Assembly (NCBI RefSeq): GCF_002705925.1
Contig: NZ_NKRE01000001.1
Span: 1,373,657-1,437,656 of the forward strand
Direction of reading: 5' to 3'
DNA from: Mycobacterium ostraviense
GTDB taxonomy: Bacteria; Actinomycetota; Actinomycetes; Mycobacteriales; Mycobacteriaceae
Length of the DNA: 64,000 nt
Below, one piece after another: positions 36,673 to 45,685 of the stretch; position 1 is the first letter of the stretch; the number at the start of each line of letters is the position of its first letter. A program made the position numbers and the translations under genes. The notes under the pieces were generated by a model. That model worked only from the letters and a program-made list of their open reading frames with translations, had not been told where the DNA came from and searched no databases.

Positions 36673-37863
36673 ATGAGAACCAAGCTCTACTACGACCCCT
36701 ACGACGTCAACATCGCCGCCGACCCCTACCCCACCTACGCCCGCCTCCGCGATGAGGCGCCGATCTATTACAACGAGGGCTACGACTTCTGGGCATTGTC
36801 GCGACATGCCGACGTCGAGAAGGCACTGGCGGATTGGGAGACGTTCTCCAACAGCCGCAGCGACATCCTCGAACTGATCCAGTCCAGGTTCGACATGCCC
36901 CCCGGCGTGATGATGTTCGAGGACCCGCCCGCACACACCAGGTTGCGCGGGGTTATGTCGCGGGTATTCACGCCCCGCCGGATGGCCGAGCTCGAAGACC
37001 AGATCCGGGCGTACTGCGTGCGTTGCCTGGATCCGCTGGTCGGCTCCGAGGGCTTCGACATCATCGCCGAGCTCGCCTCGATGATGCCGATGCGCGTCAT
37101 CGGCATGCTGCTGGGCATCCCCGAAGGCGACCAGATCAGCGTGCGGGACGCCAACGACGCCAACCTGCGCACCAAACCCGGTACCCCGATGAAGGTGGCC
37201 AATCCGGACAAGATCGCGGACGGAAGCATCTACGCCGACTACATCGACTGGCGCGCCAACAACCCCTCCGACGACCTGATGACCGCGCTGCTCAACGTCG
37301 AGTTCGAAGACGAAAACGGCGTCACCAGAAAGCTCACCCGCAACGAGGTGCTGCATTACACCCAGGTCGTCGCCGGCGCCGGCAACGAAACCACCGGACG
37401 TCTGATCGGCTGGCTGGCCAAGGTCCTCGCCGAGCATCCCGACCAGCGCCGCGAAGTCGCGCGGGACCGTTCGCTATTGACCCGTACGGTCGACGAAACA
37501 TTGCGCTACGAACCCACCGGCCCGCATGTCGCGCGCTACACCCTGCGCGAGTTCGAGTGCTACGGCACCACGGTGCCCGCCCACAGCGCCGTACTGCTGC
37601 TCTTCGGCGCCGCCAACCGAGACCCGTTGCGCTACCGGGATCCCGACACGTTCGACATCCACCGCGACAACATCTCGCACCTCACCTTCGGTAAAGGCGT
37701 GCACTACTGCCTCGGCGCGAACCTGGCACGGCTGGAGGGTAGGGTCGCCCTCGACGAATTGCTCAACCGGTGGCCCGAATGGGACATCGACTACGACAGC
37801 CTCAAGCTCGCGCCGACCTCCACCGTTCGCGGCTGGGAGCGACTGCGGATCGTCCTACCCTGA
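36673..37863 (+). CDS. cytochrome P450
   Basis: A 396-residue soluble P450 from ATG 36673, 11 bases after the SDR. Motifs: I-helix VVAGAGNETTG (about 236), K-helix ETLR, and haem loop FGKGVHYCLGANLAR with Cys at 346. The opening (KLYYDPYDVNIAADPYPTYA) and the position of the haem Cys match the P450 at 57404-58606, so the two are paralogues of one family. With the upstream SDR it would form an oxidise-then-dehydrogenate pair on an alcohol-forming substrate. Confidence 0.92.
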   Translation: MRTKLYYDPYDVNIAADPYPTYARLRDEAPIYYNEGYDFWALSRHADVEKALADWETFSNSRSDILELIQSRFDMPPGVMMFEDPPAHTRLRGVMSRVFTPRRMAELEDQIRAYCVRCLDPLVGSEGFDIIAELASMMPMRVIGMLLGIPEGDQISVRDANDANLRTKPGTPMKVANPDKIADGSIYADYIDWRANNPSDDLMTALLNVEFEDENGVTRKLTRNEVLHYTQVVAGAGNETTGRLIGWLAKVLAEHPDQRREVARDRSLLTRTVDETLRYEPTGPHVARYTLREFECYGTTVPAHSAVLLLFGAANRDPLRYRDPDTFDIHRDNISHLTFGKGVHYCLGANLARLEGRVALDELLNRWPEWDIDYDSLKLAPTSTVRGWERLRIVLP

Positions 37864-37893
37864 GCCCGCGGAAACCGGGTCTGCGGCAACCGC

Positions 37894-38388
37894 ATGAAAC
37901 CCTGGCCCGCGATGGTGTTGGATGGCGGAGTGGCAGGCATCAGTCGCAGCCGGACCATAACGGCCGAGCCGCAGGCGATTTGGGACATCCTGGCCGACTT
38001 CGGCGCCCTGAGTTCGTGGGCCGGCGGGATCGACCATTCGTGTGTGTTGAACCACGGCCCGGGCGGCGGGCCGGTGGGCACCACCCGCCGGCTGCAGGTG
38101 GGCAGCAATGCGCTGGTGGAACGCATCACCGAGTTCGAGCCACCCACCAGGTTGGCCTACGACATCGCGGGCCTGCCGCCGCGGTTACGCAAGGTCACCA
38201 ATTGCTGGACGCTGCGCCCTAGCGGCCCGGCGGGCGAGGCCACGGTGGTGAGCCTGACCAGCACGGTCGAGGTCGGCGACGGCAAGCCGGCGCGGATGGC
38301 GGAGTGGGTGGCGCTGCGCGTCCTGGCCAAGCAGTCCGAGGCGATGCTGGCCGGGCTGGCACACCGATTGGAGAACACCCATGTCTGA
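37894..38388 (+). CDS. SRPBCC (polyketide cyclase/START-like) protein
   Basis: A 164-residue helix-grip protein: ITAEPQAIWDILADFGALSS, WAGGIDHSC, GTTRRLQVGSNALVERITEF, and a long C-terminal helix (EAMLAGLAHRLE). The cavity of this fold binds lipids or polyketides. Start ATG 37894; an internal ATG at 37912 is an alternative. It overlaps the sulfatase by 8 bases, and the pair corresponds by position to Rv3076-Rv3077. Confidence 0.85.
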   Translation: MKPWPAMVLDGGVAGISRSRTITAEPQAIWDILADFGALSSWAGGIDHSCVLNHGPGGGPVGTTRRLQVGSNALVERITEFEPPTRLAYDIAGLPPRLRKVTNCWTLRPSGPAGEATVVSLTSTVEVGDGKPARMAEWVALRVLAKQSEAMLAGLAHRLENTHV

Positions 38389-40189
38389 TCGCCCCGACAT
38401 CGTCATCGTGATGACCGATGAGGAACGCGCGGTACCGCCCTACGAGTCGGCCGGCGTCCTGACCTGGAGGCAGCGCACTCTGACCGGGCGCCGCTGGTTC
38501 GACGAACACGGCGTGAGTTTCACGCGGCACTACACCGGCTCCCTGGCCTGTGTGCCGAGCCGCCCCACGATGTTCACCGGTCACTACCCCGACCTGCACG
38601 GGGTGACCCAGACCGACGGGATCGGCAAACGATTCGACGACTCGCGGCTGCGCTGGCTACGCGCCGGCGAGGTGCCGACCCTGGGTAACTGGTTCCGCGC
38701 GGCCGGCTATGACACCCACTACGACGGCAAGTGGCACATTTCGCACGCCGACCTGCACGACCCGGCCTCGGGTGGATCCCTGGCCACCAATGACGACGAC
38801 GGCGTCGTCGACCCGGCCGCGGTGCAGCGCTACCTCGACGCCGACCCGCTAGGCCCCTACGGTTTCTCCGGTTGGGTGGGTCCCGAACCGCACGGGGCCG
38901 GCATGTCCGACTGCGGTCTGCGCCGCGACCCGCTGATCGCCGATCGGGTGGTCACCTGGCTCAACGACCGCTACGCGCGGCGGCGCGCCGGTGACGCCGC
39001 GGCGCTGCGCCCCTTCCTGCTGGTGGCCAGCTTCGTCAACCCGCACGACATCGTGCTGTTCCCGGCGTGGGTGCGACGCAATCCGCTCAAGCCGTCCCCG
39101 CTGGATCCGCCGCCGGTACCCCCCGCGCCCACCGCCGATGAAGATCTGCGGGCAAAACCGGCTGCCCAGATCGCGTTCCGAGAGGCCTATTACTCCGGTT
39201 ACGGTTCGGCGCGGGTGGTCAAACGCAACTATGGACGCAACGCGCAGCGCTACCGCGACCTCTACTACCGGCTGCACGCCGAAGTCGACGGGCCGATCGA
39301 CCGGGTGCGCCGAGCGGTCACCGAGGGCGGCTCGGACAATGCGGTCCTGGTGCGCACCGCCGATCACGGCGACCTGCTGGGAGCGCACGGCGGACTGCAC
39401 CAGAAGTGGTTCAACCTGTACGACGAGGCCACCCGGGTGCCGTTTGTCATCGCCCGCATCGGCGCCAACGCGACCACGGCACGCACCGTTTCGGCGCCGA
39501 CATCGCACGTCGACCTGGTGCCCACGCTGCTCGGCGCGGCGGGAGTCGACGTCGACGCCGCGGCCGCGCACCTCGCCGAGTCGTTCACCGAAGTGCACCC
39601 GCTGCCCGGCCGCAACCTGATGCCGGTGGTCGACGGGGGACCCGCCGACCAGTCCCGGGCCGTGTACGTGATGACGCGTGACAACGTGCTCGAAGGCGAC
39701 ACCGGCGCGTCGGCGTTCGCCCGGCAACTGGGCCGAACCGTGAATCCGCCTGCGCCGCTGCGGATCAAGGTGCCCGCGCACGTAGCCTCCAACTTCGAGG
39801 GGCTGGTGGTGCGCGTCGACGACTCCGATGCCGTGGGTGGTGCCGGGCACCTGTGGAAGCTGGTGCGCACCTTCGACGACCCGGCTACCTGGACCGAACC
39901 GGGCGTGCGTCACCTGGCCGGCAACGGCATCGGCGGCGAGGCGTACCGCACCGATCCGGTCGACGACCAGTGGGAGCTCTATGACCTGACCGCCGACCCC
40001 ATCGAGGCCGACAACCGATGGACCGACCCGGACCTGCACGAGTTGCGCCAATATCTGCGGATGCAGCTCAAGCAGCACCGGGCGGTGTCGGTGCCCGAGC
40101 GCAATCAGCCGTGGCCGTATGCCAAGCGTCAGCCGCCGGCCGACCCGTCCGGCGGCATGGTACGTCGAGTGCTGGGGCGATTTAGGTAG
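38381..40189 (+). CDS. sulfatase-like hydrolase
   Basis: A 602-residue alkaline-phosphatase-superfamily enzyme. C57-V-P-S-R61 (SLACVPSRPTMFTGHYP) is the C-x-P-S-R site in which Cys is converted to formylglycine, so a type I sulfatase is expected. The metal loops are IVIVMTDEERA near the N-terminus and RTADHGDLLGAHGGL later, with KWHISHADLH and QKWFNLYDEATRVPFVI. No signal peptide is seen, so it is cytosolic or exported by another route. Corresponds in position and length to Rv3077. Substrate unknown. Confidence 0.88.
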   Translation: MSDRPDIVIVMTDEERAVPPYESAGVLTWRQRTLTGRRWFDEHGVSFTRHYTGSLACVPSRPTMFTGHYPDLHGVTQTDGIGKRFDDSRLRWLRAGEVPTLGNWFRAAGYDTHYDGKWHISHADLHDPASGGSLATNDDDGVVDPAAVQRYLDADPLGPYGFSGWVGPEPHGAGMSDCGLRRDPLIADRVVTWLNDRYARRRAGDAAALRPFLLVASFVNPHDIVLFPAWVRRNPLKPSPLDPPPVPPAPTADEDLRAKPAAQIAFREAYYSGYGSARVVKRNYGRNAQRYRDLYYRLHAEVDGPIDRVRRAVTEGGSDNAVLVRTADHGDLLGAHGGLHQKWFNLYDEATRVPFVIARIGANATTARTVSAPTSHVDLVPTLLGAAGVDVDAAAAHLAESFTEVHPLPGRNLMPVVDGGPADQSRAVYVMTRDNVLEGDTGASAFARQLGRTVNPPAPLRIKVPAHVASNFEGLVVRVDDSDAVGGAGHLWKLVRTFDDPATWTEPGVRHLAGNGIGGEAYRTDPVDDQWELYDLTADPIEADNRWTDPDLHELRQYLRMQLKQHRAVSVPERNQPWPYAKRQPPADPSGGMVRRVLGRFR

Positions 40190-40211
40190 TCCGGGCGACG
40201 CTGACGCGAGC

Positions 40212-40592
40212 TTATGGCTCCGCGAGCAGGGCGCGGGCCATCTCGATCGACTCGATTTCCAGCCCGGCGAGGTCGGCGTTGTAATCGGGTCCCAACAGGT
40301 CACCGCCCTCATGCATGCCCCTCAGCGGGCCGTCGATGAACTCGTCGAGGGTCAACGAAGCCGGTTCCATACCCGCCCACTCCCCCGTTGCGTGCCGGCG
40401 GGCATAGGCCGCTGTGGAGTAGACCAGATGTACGCAGACCGGCTCGTCGTCTTCGGTCACGTAGTCATTCGAGTGCACCCACGCTCCCCGCAGATCGGGG
40501 CCGAGCAGCACCCAGACTTCTCGGGTCGCGCGTACCCGGTCGATGAAACACTGATAGTTCGCCTGAAGGTCGGCGGTCAGGTGGAGAGCCAC
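40212..40592 (-). CDS. DUF2750-like hypothetical protein
   Basis: About 126 residues from GTG 40592 (VALHLTADLQANYQCFIDRV). The pattern F-x-x-R-V-x-x-x-x-x-VWVL, a DDEPV strand, GEWAGMEPASLTLDEFIDGP and GGDLLGPDYNADLAGLEIES resembles DUF2750, a small immunity/structural-type family of unknown role. A longer frame can start at GTG 40709, which overlaps the stop of the LLM gene (GTGA), so the true start is open. Confidence 0.6.
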   Translation of the reverse strand: MALHLTADLQANYQCFIDRVRATREVWVLLGPDLRGAWVHSNDYVTEDDEPVCVHLVYSTAAYARRHATGEWAGMEPASLTLDEFIDGPLRGMHEGGDLLGPDYNADLAGLEIESIEMARALLAEP

Positions 40593-40705
40593 GCCCGACT
40601 CTAACCGCCGCAGCGCCCAGTGGAACGAGCTGCCGCGTGTCGGCGAACCTTTGCCAGCGGGCGTCATGGTCATCGTCGGGCTGTGACAGCGGCCGTGACC
40701 GCCGA

Positions 40706-41533
40706 TCACGCCAGCTGGCCGAGCTCGGTCGCGAGCTTGTCCAGGTATCGAAGCGTCTGGTCGTACGGCTCGGTGGGCAGGTCCAGCAAGACGCGCTCGA
40801 CCCCCAGCGGCCGGTATCCCTCGAGATCCGTTGCCGTCGCGTCGCCCCAGTGGCAGACGGTTACCGGTACGTCGCTGCCGGCCAGGGCGCGCAGTCGCTC
40901 AAGTGCGCGCGACAGTTGCTCCGGTGACGGGCTGATCGCGATCCATCCGGCGTTCAGCTCGGCGATGCGGGTGAAGTTGGCCGGCCCACCGCCGATATAG
41001 AGCGGCGGGTAGGGCTTCGTCACCGGCTTCGGCCAGCAGTAGATCGGGTCGAAATCGACGTATTTCCCGTGGAATTCGGCTTGCTCCTGCGTCCAGATCT
41101 CGATCATGGCCCGCAGCCGCTCGTCGGTCACGCGTCCGCGAACCGCGGGATCGACACCGTGGTTGGCCACTTCTTCGCGCAGCCAGCCCACGCCGACGCC
41201 GAACCGAAACCGCCCCTGCGACACCAGATCGAGCGACGCAACCTCTTTGGCCGTCAGGATCGGATCGCGCTCGGGAACCAGCGCGATGCCGGTACCCAAA
41301 ACCAGCGTCTCGGTGGCAACCGCCGCCGCCGTCAACGCCACGAACGGATCCAATGTCCGGTAGTACTTATGCGGAATGGGTCCTCCGCCCGGGTAGGGGC
41401 TGCGCGTGTCGACCGGGATATGGGTGTGTTCGGCGAGAAACAGCGACTCGAATCCGCGCTGTTCCAGGGCCGTCCCCAGCTGCGCCGGGCCAATGCCTTC
41501 GTCGGTAACAAACGTCAAGACACCGAAGCGCAT
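40706..41533 (-). CDS. LLM-class F420-dependent oxidoreductase
   Basis: A 275-residue luciferase-like enzyme starting at ATG 41533 with AGAGGAGCAAGC. FLAEHTHIPVD, LGTGIALVPERDPILTAKEV, GRFRFGVGVGWLREEVANHG and YPPLYIGGGPANFTRIAE are the family's F420-binding and barrel motifs. It matches the length and place of Rv3079c as I recall them. The reaction is unknown. Confidence 0.9.
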   Translation of the reverse strand: MRFGVLTFVTDEGIGPAQLGTALEQRGFESLFLAEHTHIPVDTRSPYPGGGPIPHKYYRTLDPFVALTAAAVATETLVLGTGIALVPERDPILTAKEVASLDLVSQGRFRFGVGVGWLREEVANHGVDPAVRGRVTDERLRAMIEIWTQEQAEFHGKYVDFDPIYCWPKPVTKPYPPLYIGGGPANFTRIAELNAGWIAISPSPEQLSRALERLRALAGSDVPVTVCHWGDATATDLEGYRPLGVERVLLDLPTEPYDQTLRYLDKLATELGQLA

Positions 41534-41682
41534 GCTTGCTCCTCTCGTCATATGCGCGATGACCTTCGGCCGGTGGGCGAAGCGACGCGGCACCGGCCGA
41601 GCGTAGTACCGATGTCCGGGCGCGACCAGCGACAGCCTCGGCCGCCGCGCGTGCGGGCGGCCGACGCAGATGAGGTACTCAG

Positions 41683-42540
41683 CTACCCCACTGCGCTGGG
41701 CAACCGGTTGGCGACCAGTTTCGGTTTTGACGTCAGCTTGTTTGCTTTACGAATTCCCTTGTCCATCAGCGCTTCAGGGGCGACCTTGCGCAGCAGCGAC
41801 AGTCCGTGCGCCAGGCTGCCAGCCGGATAGCGCACTTTCGGCCGTCGGCTGGTCGCCGCCTTGAGCACGACCCGAGCCACCACCGCGGGATCATCCCCGT
41901 GGTGCACTCCCTCGGCGATGACGCGTCGGGCGTTCTCGCGAGCGGTCACGTAACTGTCGATCAGCGAATCGGCATCGACCGCATTGGCGCCGAACGAGGT
42001 CCTGGTGAAACCGGGTTCGACAACTGACACCCGCACACCGAATTCCCGGGTTTCATGATCCAGGGACTCCGAGAACCCCTCAACGGCATGCTTCGACGCC
42101 GAGTAGAGCGCGGCGTAGGGCGCAGGCAACAAACCCAACACCGAGCCGATGTTGACGATGCGGCCGCCGCCCTGCGCGCGCAGATGCGGCAGCACCTCAC
42201 GAGTCAGCCGCACCATGCCGAAGAAGTTGGTGTCGAAGAGCTGCCGCGCCTGGGCAACCGAGCTCTCCTCCGCGGCGCCGATGATCCCTATGCCGGCATT
42301 GTTGACCAGGATGTCGATGCGACCGGCCCGCCGAATCACCGAAGCGACGGCCGTGCTGACCGACACGGCGTCGGTGACATCCAACTGCACCAATTCCACC
42401 CCGGGTATCGGTTGCGTGCTACTCGGGTTGCGACTGGTGCCGAAGACCTCAAAGCCCTTCGCCGCGAAAGCGTTCGCCACGGCGAGGCCGATTCCCGAGG
42501 AAACGCCGGTAACCAATACCACTGGCGATCGTCCGTCCAT
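41683..42540 (-). CDS. SDR, classical short-chain oxidoreductase
   Basis: A 285-residue SDR from ATG 42540 with AGGAGTGGAG. TGVSSGIGLA, NNAGIG, IGSVLGLLPAPYAALYSASK and VEPGFTRTSFG give a complete catalytic set (Ser, Tyr, Lys). GTSRNPSS after the second strand suggests NADP. The basic C-terminal tail (LLRKVAPEALMDKGIRKANK) resembles that of membrane-associated mycobacterial SDRs. It is divergent from a TetR gene whose likely operators lie over its promoter. Confidence 0.88.
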   Translation of the reverse strand: MDGRSPVVLVTGVSSGIGLAVANAFAAKGFEVFGTSRNPSSTQPIPGVELVQLDVTDAVSVSTAVASVIRRAGRIDILVNNAGIGIIGAAEESSVAQARQLFDTNFFGMVRLTREVLPHLRAQGGGRIVNIGSVLGLLPAPYAALYSASKHAVEGFSESLDHETREFGVRVSVVEPGFTRTSFGANAVDADSLIDSYVTARENARRVIAEGVHHGDDPAVVARVVLKAATSRRPKVRYPAGSLAHGLSLLRKVAPEALMDKGIRKANKLTSKPKLVANRLPSAVG

Positions 42541-42551
42541 CTCCACTCCTA

Positions 42552-42624
42552 GTAAACCGACTGGTGTACTTTTGCTTGCGCAACGTTACGCCGCTTGATG
42601 CGGTTTGTAAACCGTTCGGTATAC
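42552..42624. promoter_or_regulatory. two operator-like palindromes in the SDR/TetR gap
   Basis: GTAAACCGACTGGTGTAC (42552-42569) and GTAAACCGTTCGGTATAC (42607-42624) share one imperfect palindrome, GTAwACCG-nn-CGGTnTAC. One lies next to each divergent start (SDR at 42540, TetR at 42633), fitting repression of both genes by the TetR protein. Confidence 0.65.
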
Positions 42625-42632
42625 TTCTATCC

Positions 42633-43220
42633 ATGGCTGGGCAGCACGTGACACGCAGGGGCGGCCGCGGCGCACGTCAGCGCATCCTGGACGCGGCTGC
42701 CGAGTTGTTCTACCGGGAGGGCATCAACGCCACCGGCGTCGAACGACTGGCGAGCGCATCGTCGGTGTCCAAACGGACTCTGTACCAACACTTTCCGAGC
42801 AAGACAGCGGTAGTCGAAGAGTACCTGCGCAGCATTGGAGACGTTGCCGCCAATCCGCCGCGGGTCAGCGGCAAAGCCGCAGAGCAGACGCCGCGCAGCC
42901 GATTACTGGCGTTGTTCGACAGTCCCCGTGCCGGGACAGCACCGCTGCGGGGTTGCCCCTTTCACAATGCCGCCGTAGAGGCAGCGGGAGCGATGCCAGG
43001 AGTTCAGAGCATAGTTCGGGCAGCCAAGCAGAATTTCATCGATGGGCTCACCGAGCTGTCCCGGGAGGCGGGCGCCAGCGACCCACGCTCACTGGGCAAT
43101 CAACTCGCCGTTCTCTACGAAGGTGCGGCCGCGCTGGCTACCTCGCTCAACGATGCATCGACGTGGGAGCAGGCCCGCGCCGCAGCTGAGACGCTGATCG
43201 ACCAAGCGCTCGCCTCATAA
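42633..43220 (+). CDS. TetR-family repressor
   Basis: A 195-residue protein from ATG 42633. The HTH is [20 protein letters not shown] then [20 protein letters not shown]. The C-terminal domain contains [17 protein letters not shown], typical of TetR proteins with the TetR_C_6-like domain that often control a neighbouring reductase. It is divergent from the SDR at 41683-42540, its probable target, with a matching operator in front of its own start as well. Confidence 0.9.
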   Translation: MAGQHVTRRGGRGARQRILDAAAELFYREGINATGVERLASASSVSKRTLYQHFPSKTAVVEEYLRSIGDVAANPPRVSGKAAEQTPRSRLLALFDSPRAGTAPLRGCPFHNAAVEAAGAMPGVQSIVRAAKQNFIDGLTELSREAGASDPRSLGNQLAVLYEGAAALATSLNDASTWEQARAAAETLIDQALAS

Positions 43221-43263
43221 CGCGCGGGCCTTGGCGCCCCCCCGGCTCCGTAGTCTGGATCAG

Positions 43264-44709
43264 GTGAGCGTTGCACCGGATATGACAGTCGCGCTGCAGG
43301 ACCGCTTCTTGCGCGCGTTACCGGAACTGGCGGTCCGCTGGCAAGCCGATGCGCCGCCGGACGCACGGCTGCTGGTGCTCAACGAGCCGCTGAGCGGCGA
43401 GCTTGACCTCGAAGCCGGCTGGCTGCGCAGCGCCGACGGGGTGCGGTTTCTGGTCGGCACCCTGCTGCCCGAGGGCGCCGCCCCGGTGGCCCAGGCCTAC
43501 GCCGGCCATCAGTTCGGCGGCTACGTCCCGCGGTTGGGCGACGGGCGGGCGCTGCTATTGGGGGAGCTCGCCACCGCCGACGGTCGGCTGCGCGACATCC
43601 ACTTGAAGGGTTCCGGGCCCACGCCGTTCGCCCGCGGCGGTGACGGCTGGGCGGTCGTCGGCCCGATGCTGCGCGAATACGTCGTCAGCGAGTCGATGCA
43701 CGCCCTGGGCATTCCGACGACGCGCTCCCTGGCGGTCGTGGGGACCGGGCGCCCGGTGCAGCGCGAGACCGTGCTACCCGGCGCCCTGTTGGTGCGTGTC
43801 GCCAGCAGCCACCTACGCGTCGGCAGCTTCCAGTACGCGGCATTCACCGGCGACCTGGAACTGCTGCGACGCCTGGCCGACCATACGATCGCCCGCCATC
43901 ACCCCGACGCCGCCGAGGCCGAGCGTCCCTATCTGGCGTTGTTCGAAGCGGTGGTCGCGGCGCAGGCGTCGCTGATCGCCCAGTGGATGCTCGTCGGGTT
44001 CGTCCACGGGGTGATGAACACCGACAACATGACCATCTCCGGCGAAACCATCGACTATGGGCCGTGCGCGTTCATGGAGGCCTACGACCCCGAGACGGTT
44101 TTCAGTTCGATCGACCACTGGGGCCGCTATGCCTACGGCAATCAGCCGGTGATCGCGGGCTGGAACCTCGCCCGCTTCGCCGAGGCGCTGCTGCCGCTGC
44201 TCGCCGAGGACACCCAGGAGGCGATCGCACTCGCCGAGCAGGCGTTCGGGGTGTTCCGCACCCGCTATGACGCGGTGTGGTCGTCGGGGATGCAAGCCAA
44301 GCTGGGTTTGAGCACAGCCGCCACGCTGGTCGACGAGTTACTACCGATGCTGCAGGAGAGCCGCGTCGACTACACCTCGTTCTTCCGTCACCTCGCCAAA
44401 GCGGCCCGCGGCGACGGCGAGACGGCGCGCGGACTGTTCGTCGACCTCGCCAGGTTCGACGGCTGGCTGTCGCGTTGGCAGGCTCTGGGACCGGACGCCG
44501 AGCTGATGGACCGGGTCAACCCGATCTACATCCCGCGCAATCACCTCGTCGAGGAGGCTCTGGCAGCGGCGACGGACGGCGATCTTGGTCCGGTCGAACG
44601 GCTCCTTGACGCCGTCACACACCCGTATGCCGAACGGCCGGGCCTGCAGCGTTACGCCAATCCCGCGCCGCGGGATTTCGGCGCCTACCGAACCTTCTGC
44701 GGCACCTGA
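43264..44709 (+). CDS. selO: SelO-family protein adenylyltransferase (YdiU/UPF0061)
   Basis: A 481-residue pseudokinase-fold enzyme that transfers AMP from ATP to Ser/Thr/Tyr of proteins. [20 protein letters not shown] is the glycine-rich start, [16 protein letters not shown] carries the ATP-binding Lys/Arg region, and [20 protein letters not shown] holds the catalytic Asp and metal-binding Asn/Asp. Start GTG 43264; ATG 43282 is an alternative. In the bacterial enzyme the products are redox-linked; no regulatory Cys pair at the C-terminus is certain here, although the protein ends in TFCGT with a Cys close to the end. Confidence 0.9.
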   Translation: MSVAPDMTVALQDRFLRALPELAVRWQADAPPDARLLVLNEPLSGELDLEAGWLRSADGVRFLVGTLLPEGAAPVAQAYAGHQFGGYVPRLGDGRALLLGELATADGRLRDIHLKGSGPTPFARGGDGWAVVGPMLREYVVSESMHALGIPTTRSLAVVGTGRPVQRETVLPGALLVRVASSHLRVGSFQYAAFTGDLELLRRLADHTIARHHPDAAEAERPYLALFEAVVAAQASLIAQWMLVGFVHGVMNTDNMTISGETIDYGPCAFMEAYDPETVFSSIDHWGRYAYGNQPVIAGWNLARFAEALLPLLAEDTQEAIALAEQAFGVFRTRYDAVWSSGMQAKLGLSTAATLVDELLPMLQESRVDYTSFFRHLAKAARGDGETARGLFVDLARFDGWLSRWQALGPDAELMDRVNPIYIPRNHLVEEALAAATDGDLGPVERLLDAVTHPYAERPGLQRYANPAPRDFGAYRTFCGT

Positions 44710-44760
44710 GCTCATACCCGTAACCTGCTGAACCACACCACCAGCAGAAGGAGCTAACGG

Positions 44761-45648
44761 ATGACGTGGCAGATCGTGCTGTTCACCATGGGTTTGATCG
44801 TGGCCGGAGTCGCGGCATTGCTCTGGGTGTTCTCCGCCGGCGACAAAGCCCGCGCCCGCGGCAAGACGGTGACCATCGGCGCCCTCGCCGCGGCGGTGCT
44901 GTTCTTCCTGCTGGGCAGCTTCACGATCGTCGGAACCCGCCAAATCGCCATCGTCACCGCCTTCGGGCGTCCCAACGGCGTCAGCCTGAACAATGGCTTC
45001 CACGGCAAGTGGCCGTGGCAGATGACCCACCAAATGGACGGCGCGGTGCAGATCGACAAGTACGTCAAGGAGGGCAACAACGACCAGCGGATCATGGTGC
45101 GGCTGGGTAATCAGTCCACTGCCCTGGCCGACGTCAGCATCCGCTGGCAGCTCAAGCAGCCCGCCGCCCCGGAACTGTTCCAGCAGTACAAGACGTTCGA
45201 CAACGTGCGGGTCAACCTGATCGAGCGGAATCTGTCGGTCGCCCTCAACGAGGTTTTCGCCGCCTTCAATCCGCTGGACCCGCAGAACCTCGACGTCTCC
45301 CCGCTGCCGAAGCTCGCCAAGCGCGCCGCCGACATCATGCGCCAGGATGTCAGTGGCCAGGTCGACATCTTCGACGTCAACGTGCCCACCATCCAGTACG
45401 ACCAGGGCACCGAGGACAAGATCAACCAGCTCAACCAGCAACGCGCCCAAACCTCGATCGCAGTGGAGGCCCAGCGGACCGCCGAGGCCCAGGCCAAGGC
45501 CAACGAGATCCTGTCCCGCTCGATCAGCAACGACCCCAATGTCGTGGTACAGAACTGCATTACGGCCGCGATCAACAAGGGGATCAGCCCGCTGGGTTGC
45601 TGGCCGGGCAGCTCGGCGCTGCCCACGGTTTCCGTGCCCGGACGCTAG
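44761..45648 (+). CDS. SPFH/band-7 membrane protein
   Basis: A 295-residue protein with two N-terminal membrane helices (about 4-24 and 37-56: IVLFTMGLIVAGVAALLWVF, VTIGALAAAVLFFLLGSF) followed by a stomatin/prohibitin-like domain (GTRQIAIVTAFGRPNGV, RLGNQSTALADVSIRWQLKQ) and a helical region rich in Gln, Glu and Ala (EAQRTAEAQAKANEILSRSI). Such proteins form membrane-bound rings. AAGGAGCTAACGG precedes the ATG. It corresponds in size and place to Rv3090 and lies 37 bases before the patatin gene. Confidence 0.82.
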   Translation: MTWQIVLFTMGLIVAGVAALLWVFSAGDKARARGKTVTIGALAAAVLFFLLGSFTIVGTRQIAIVTAFGRPNGVSLNNGFHGKWPWQMTHQMDGAVQIDKYVKEGNNDQRIMVRLGNQSTALADVSIRWQLKQPAAPELFQQYKTFDNVRVNLIERNLSVALNEVFAAFNPLDPQNLDVSPLPKLAKRAADIMRQDVSGQVDIFDVNVPTIQYDQGTEDKINQLNQQRAQTSIAVEAQRTAEAQAKANEILSRSISNDPNVVVQNCITAAINKGISPLGCWPGSSALPTVSVPGR

Positions 45649-45685
45649 CCGACCCCACCTGATCGACATGAGAGGGTTGGTGCCC

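Noticed and set aside
38849..40312. 487-residue open frame opposite the sulfatase gene
   Set aside because: Strongly Arg/His/Val/Gly-rich antisense product with no motif; it mirrors the sulfatase codons, a known effect of high GC.
44710..44760. CTGCTG...CAGCAG hairpin between selO and the SPFH gene as a terminator
   Set aside because: Only a 6-base stem with a long loop and no T-run; it sits beside the next gene's ribosome site.
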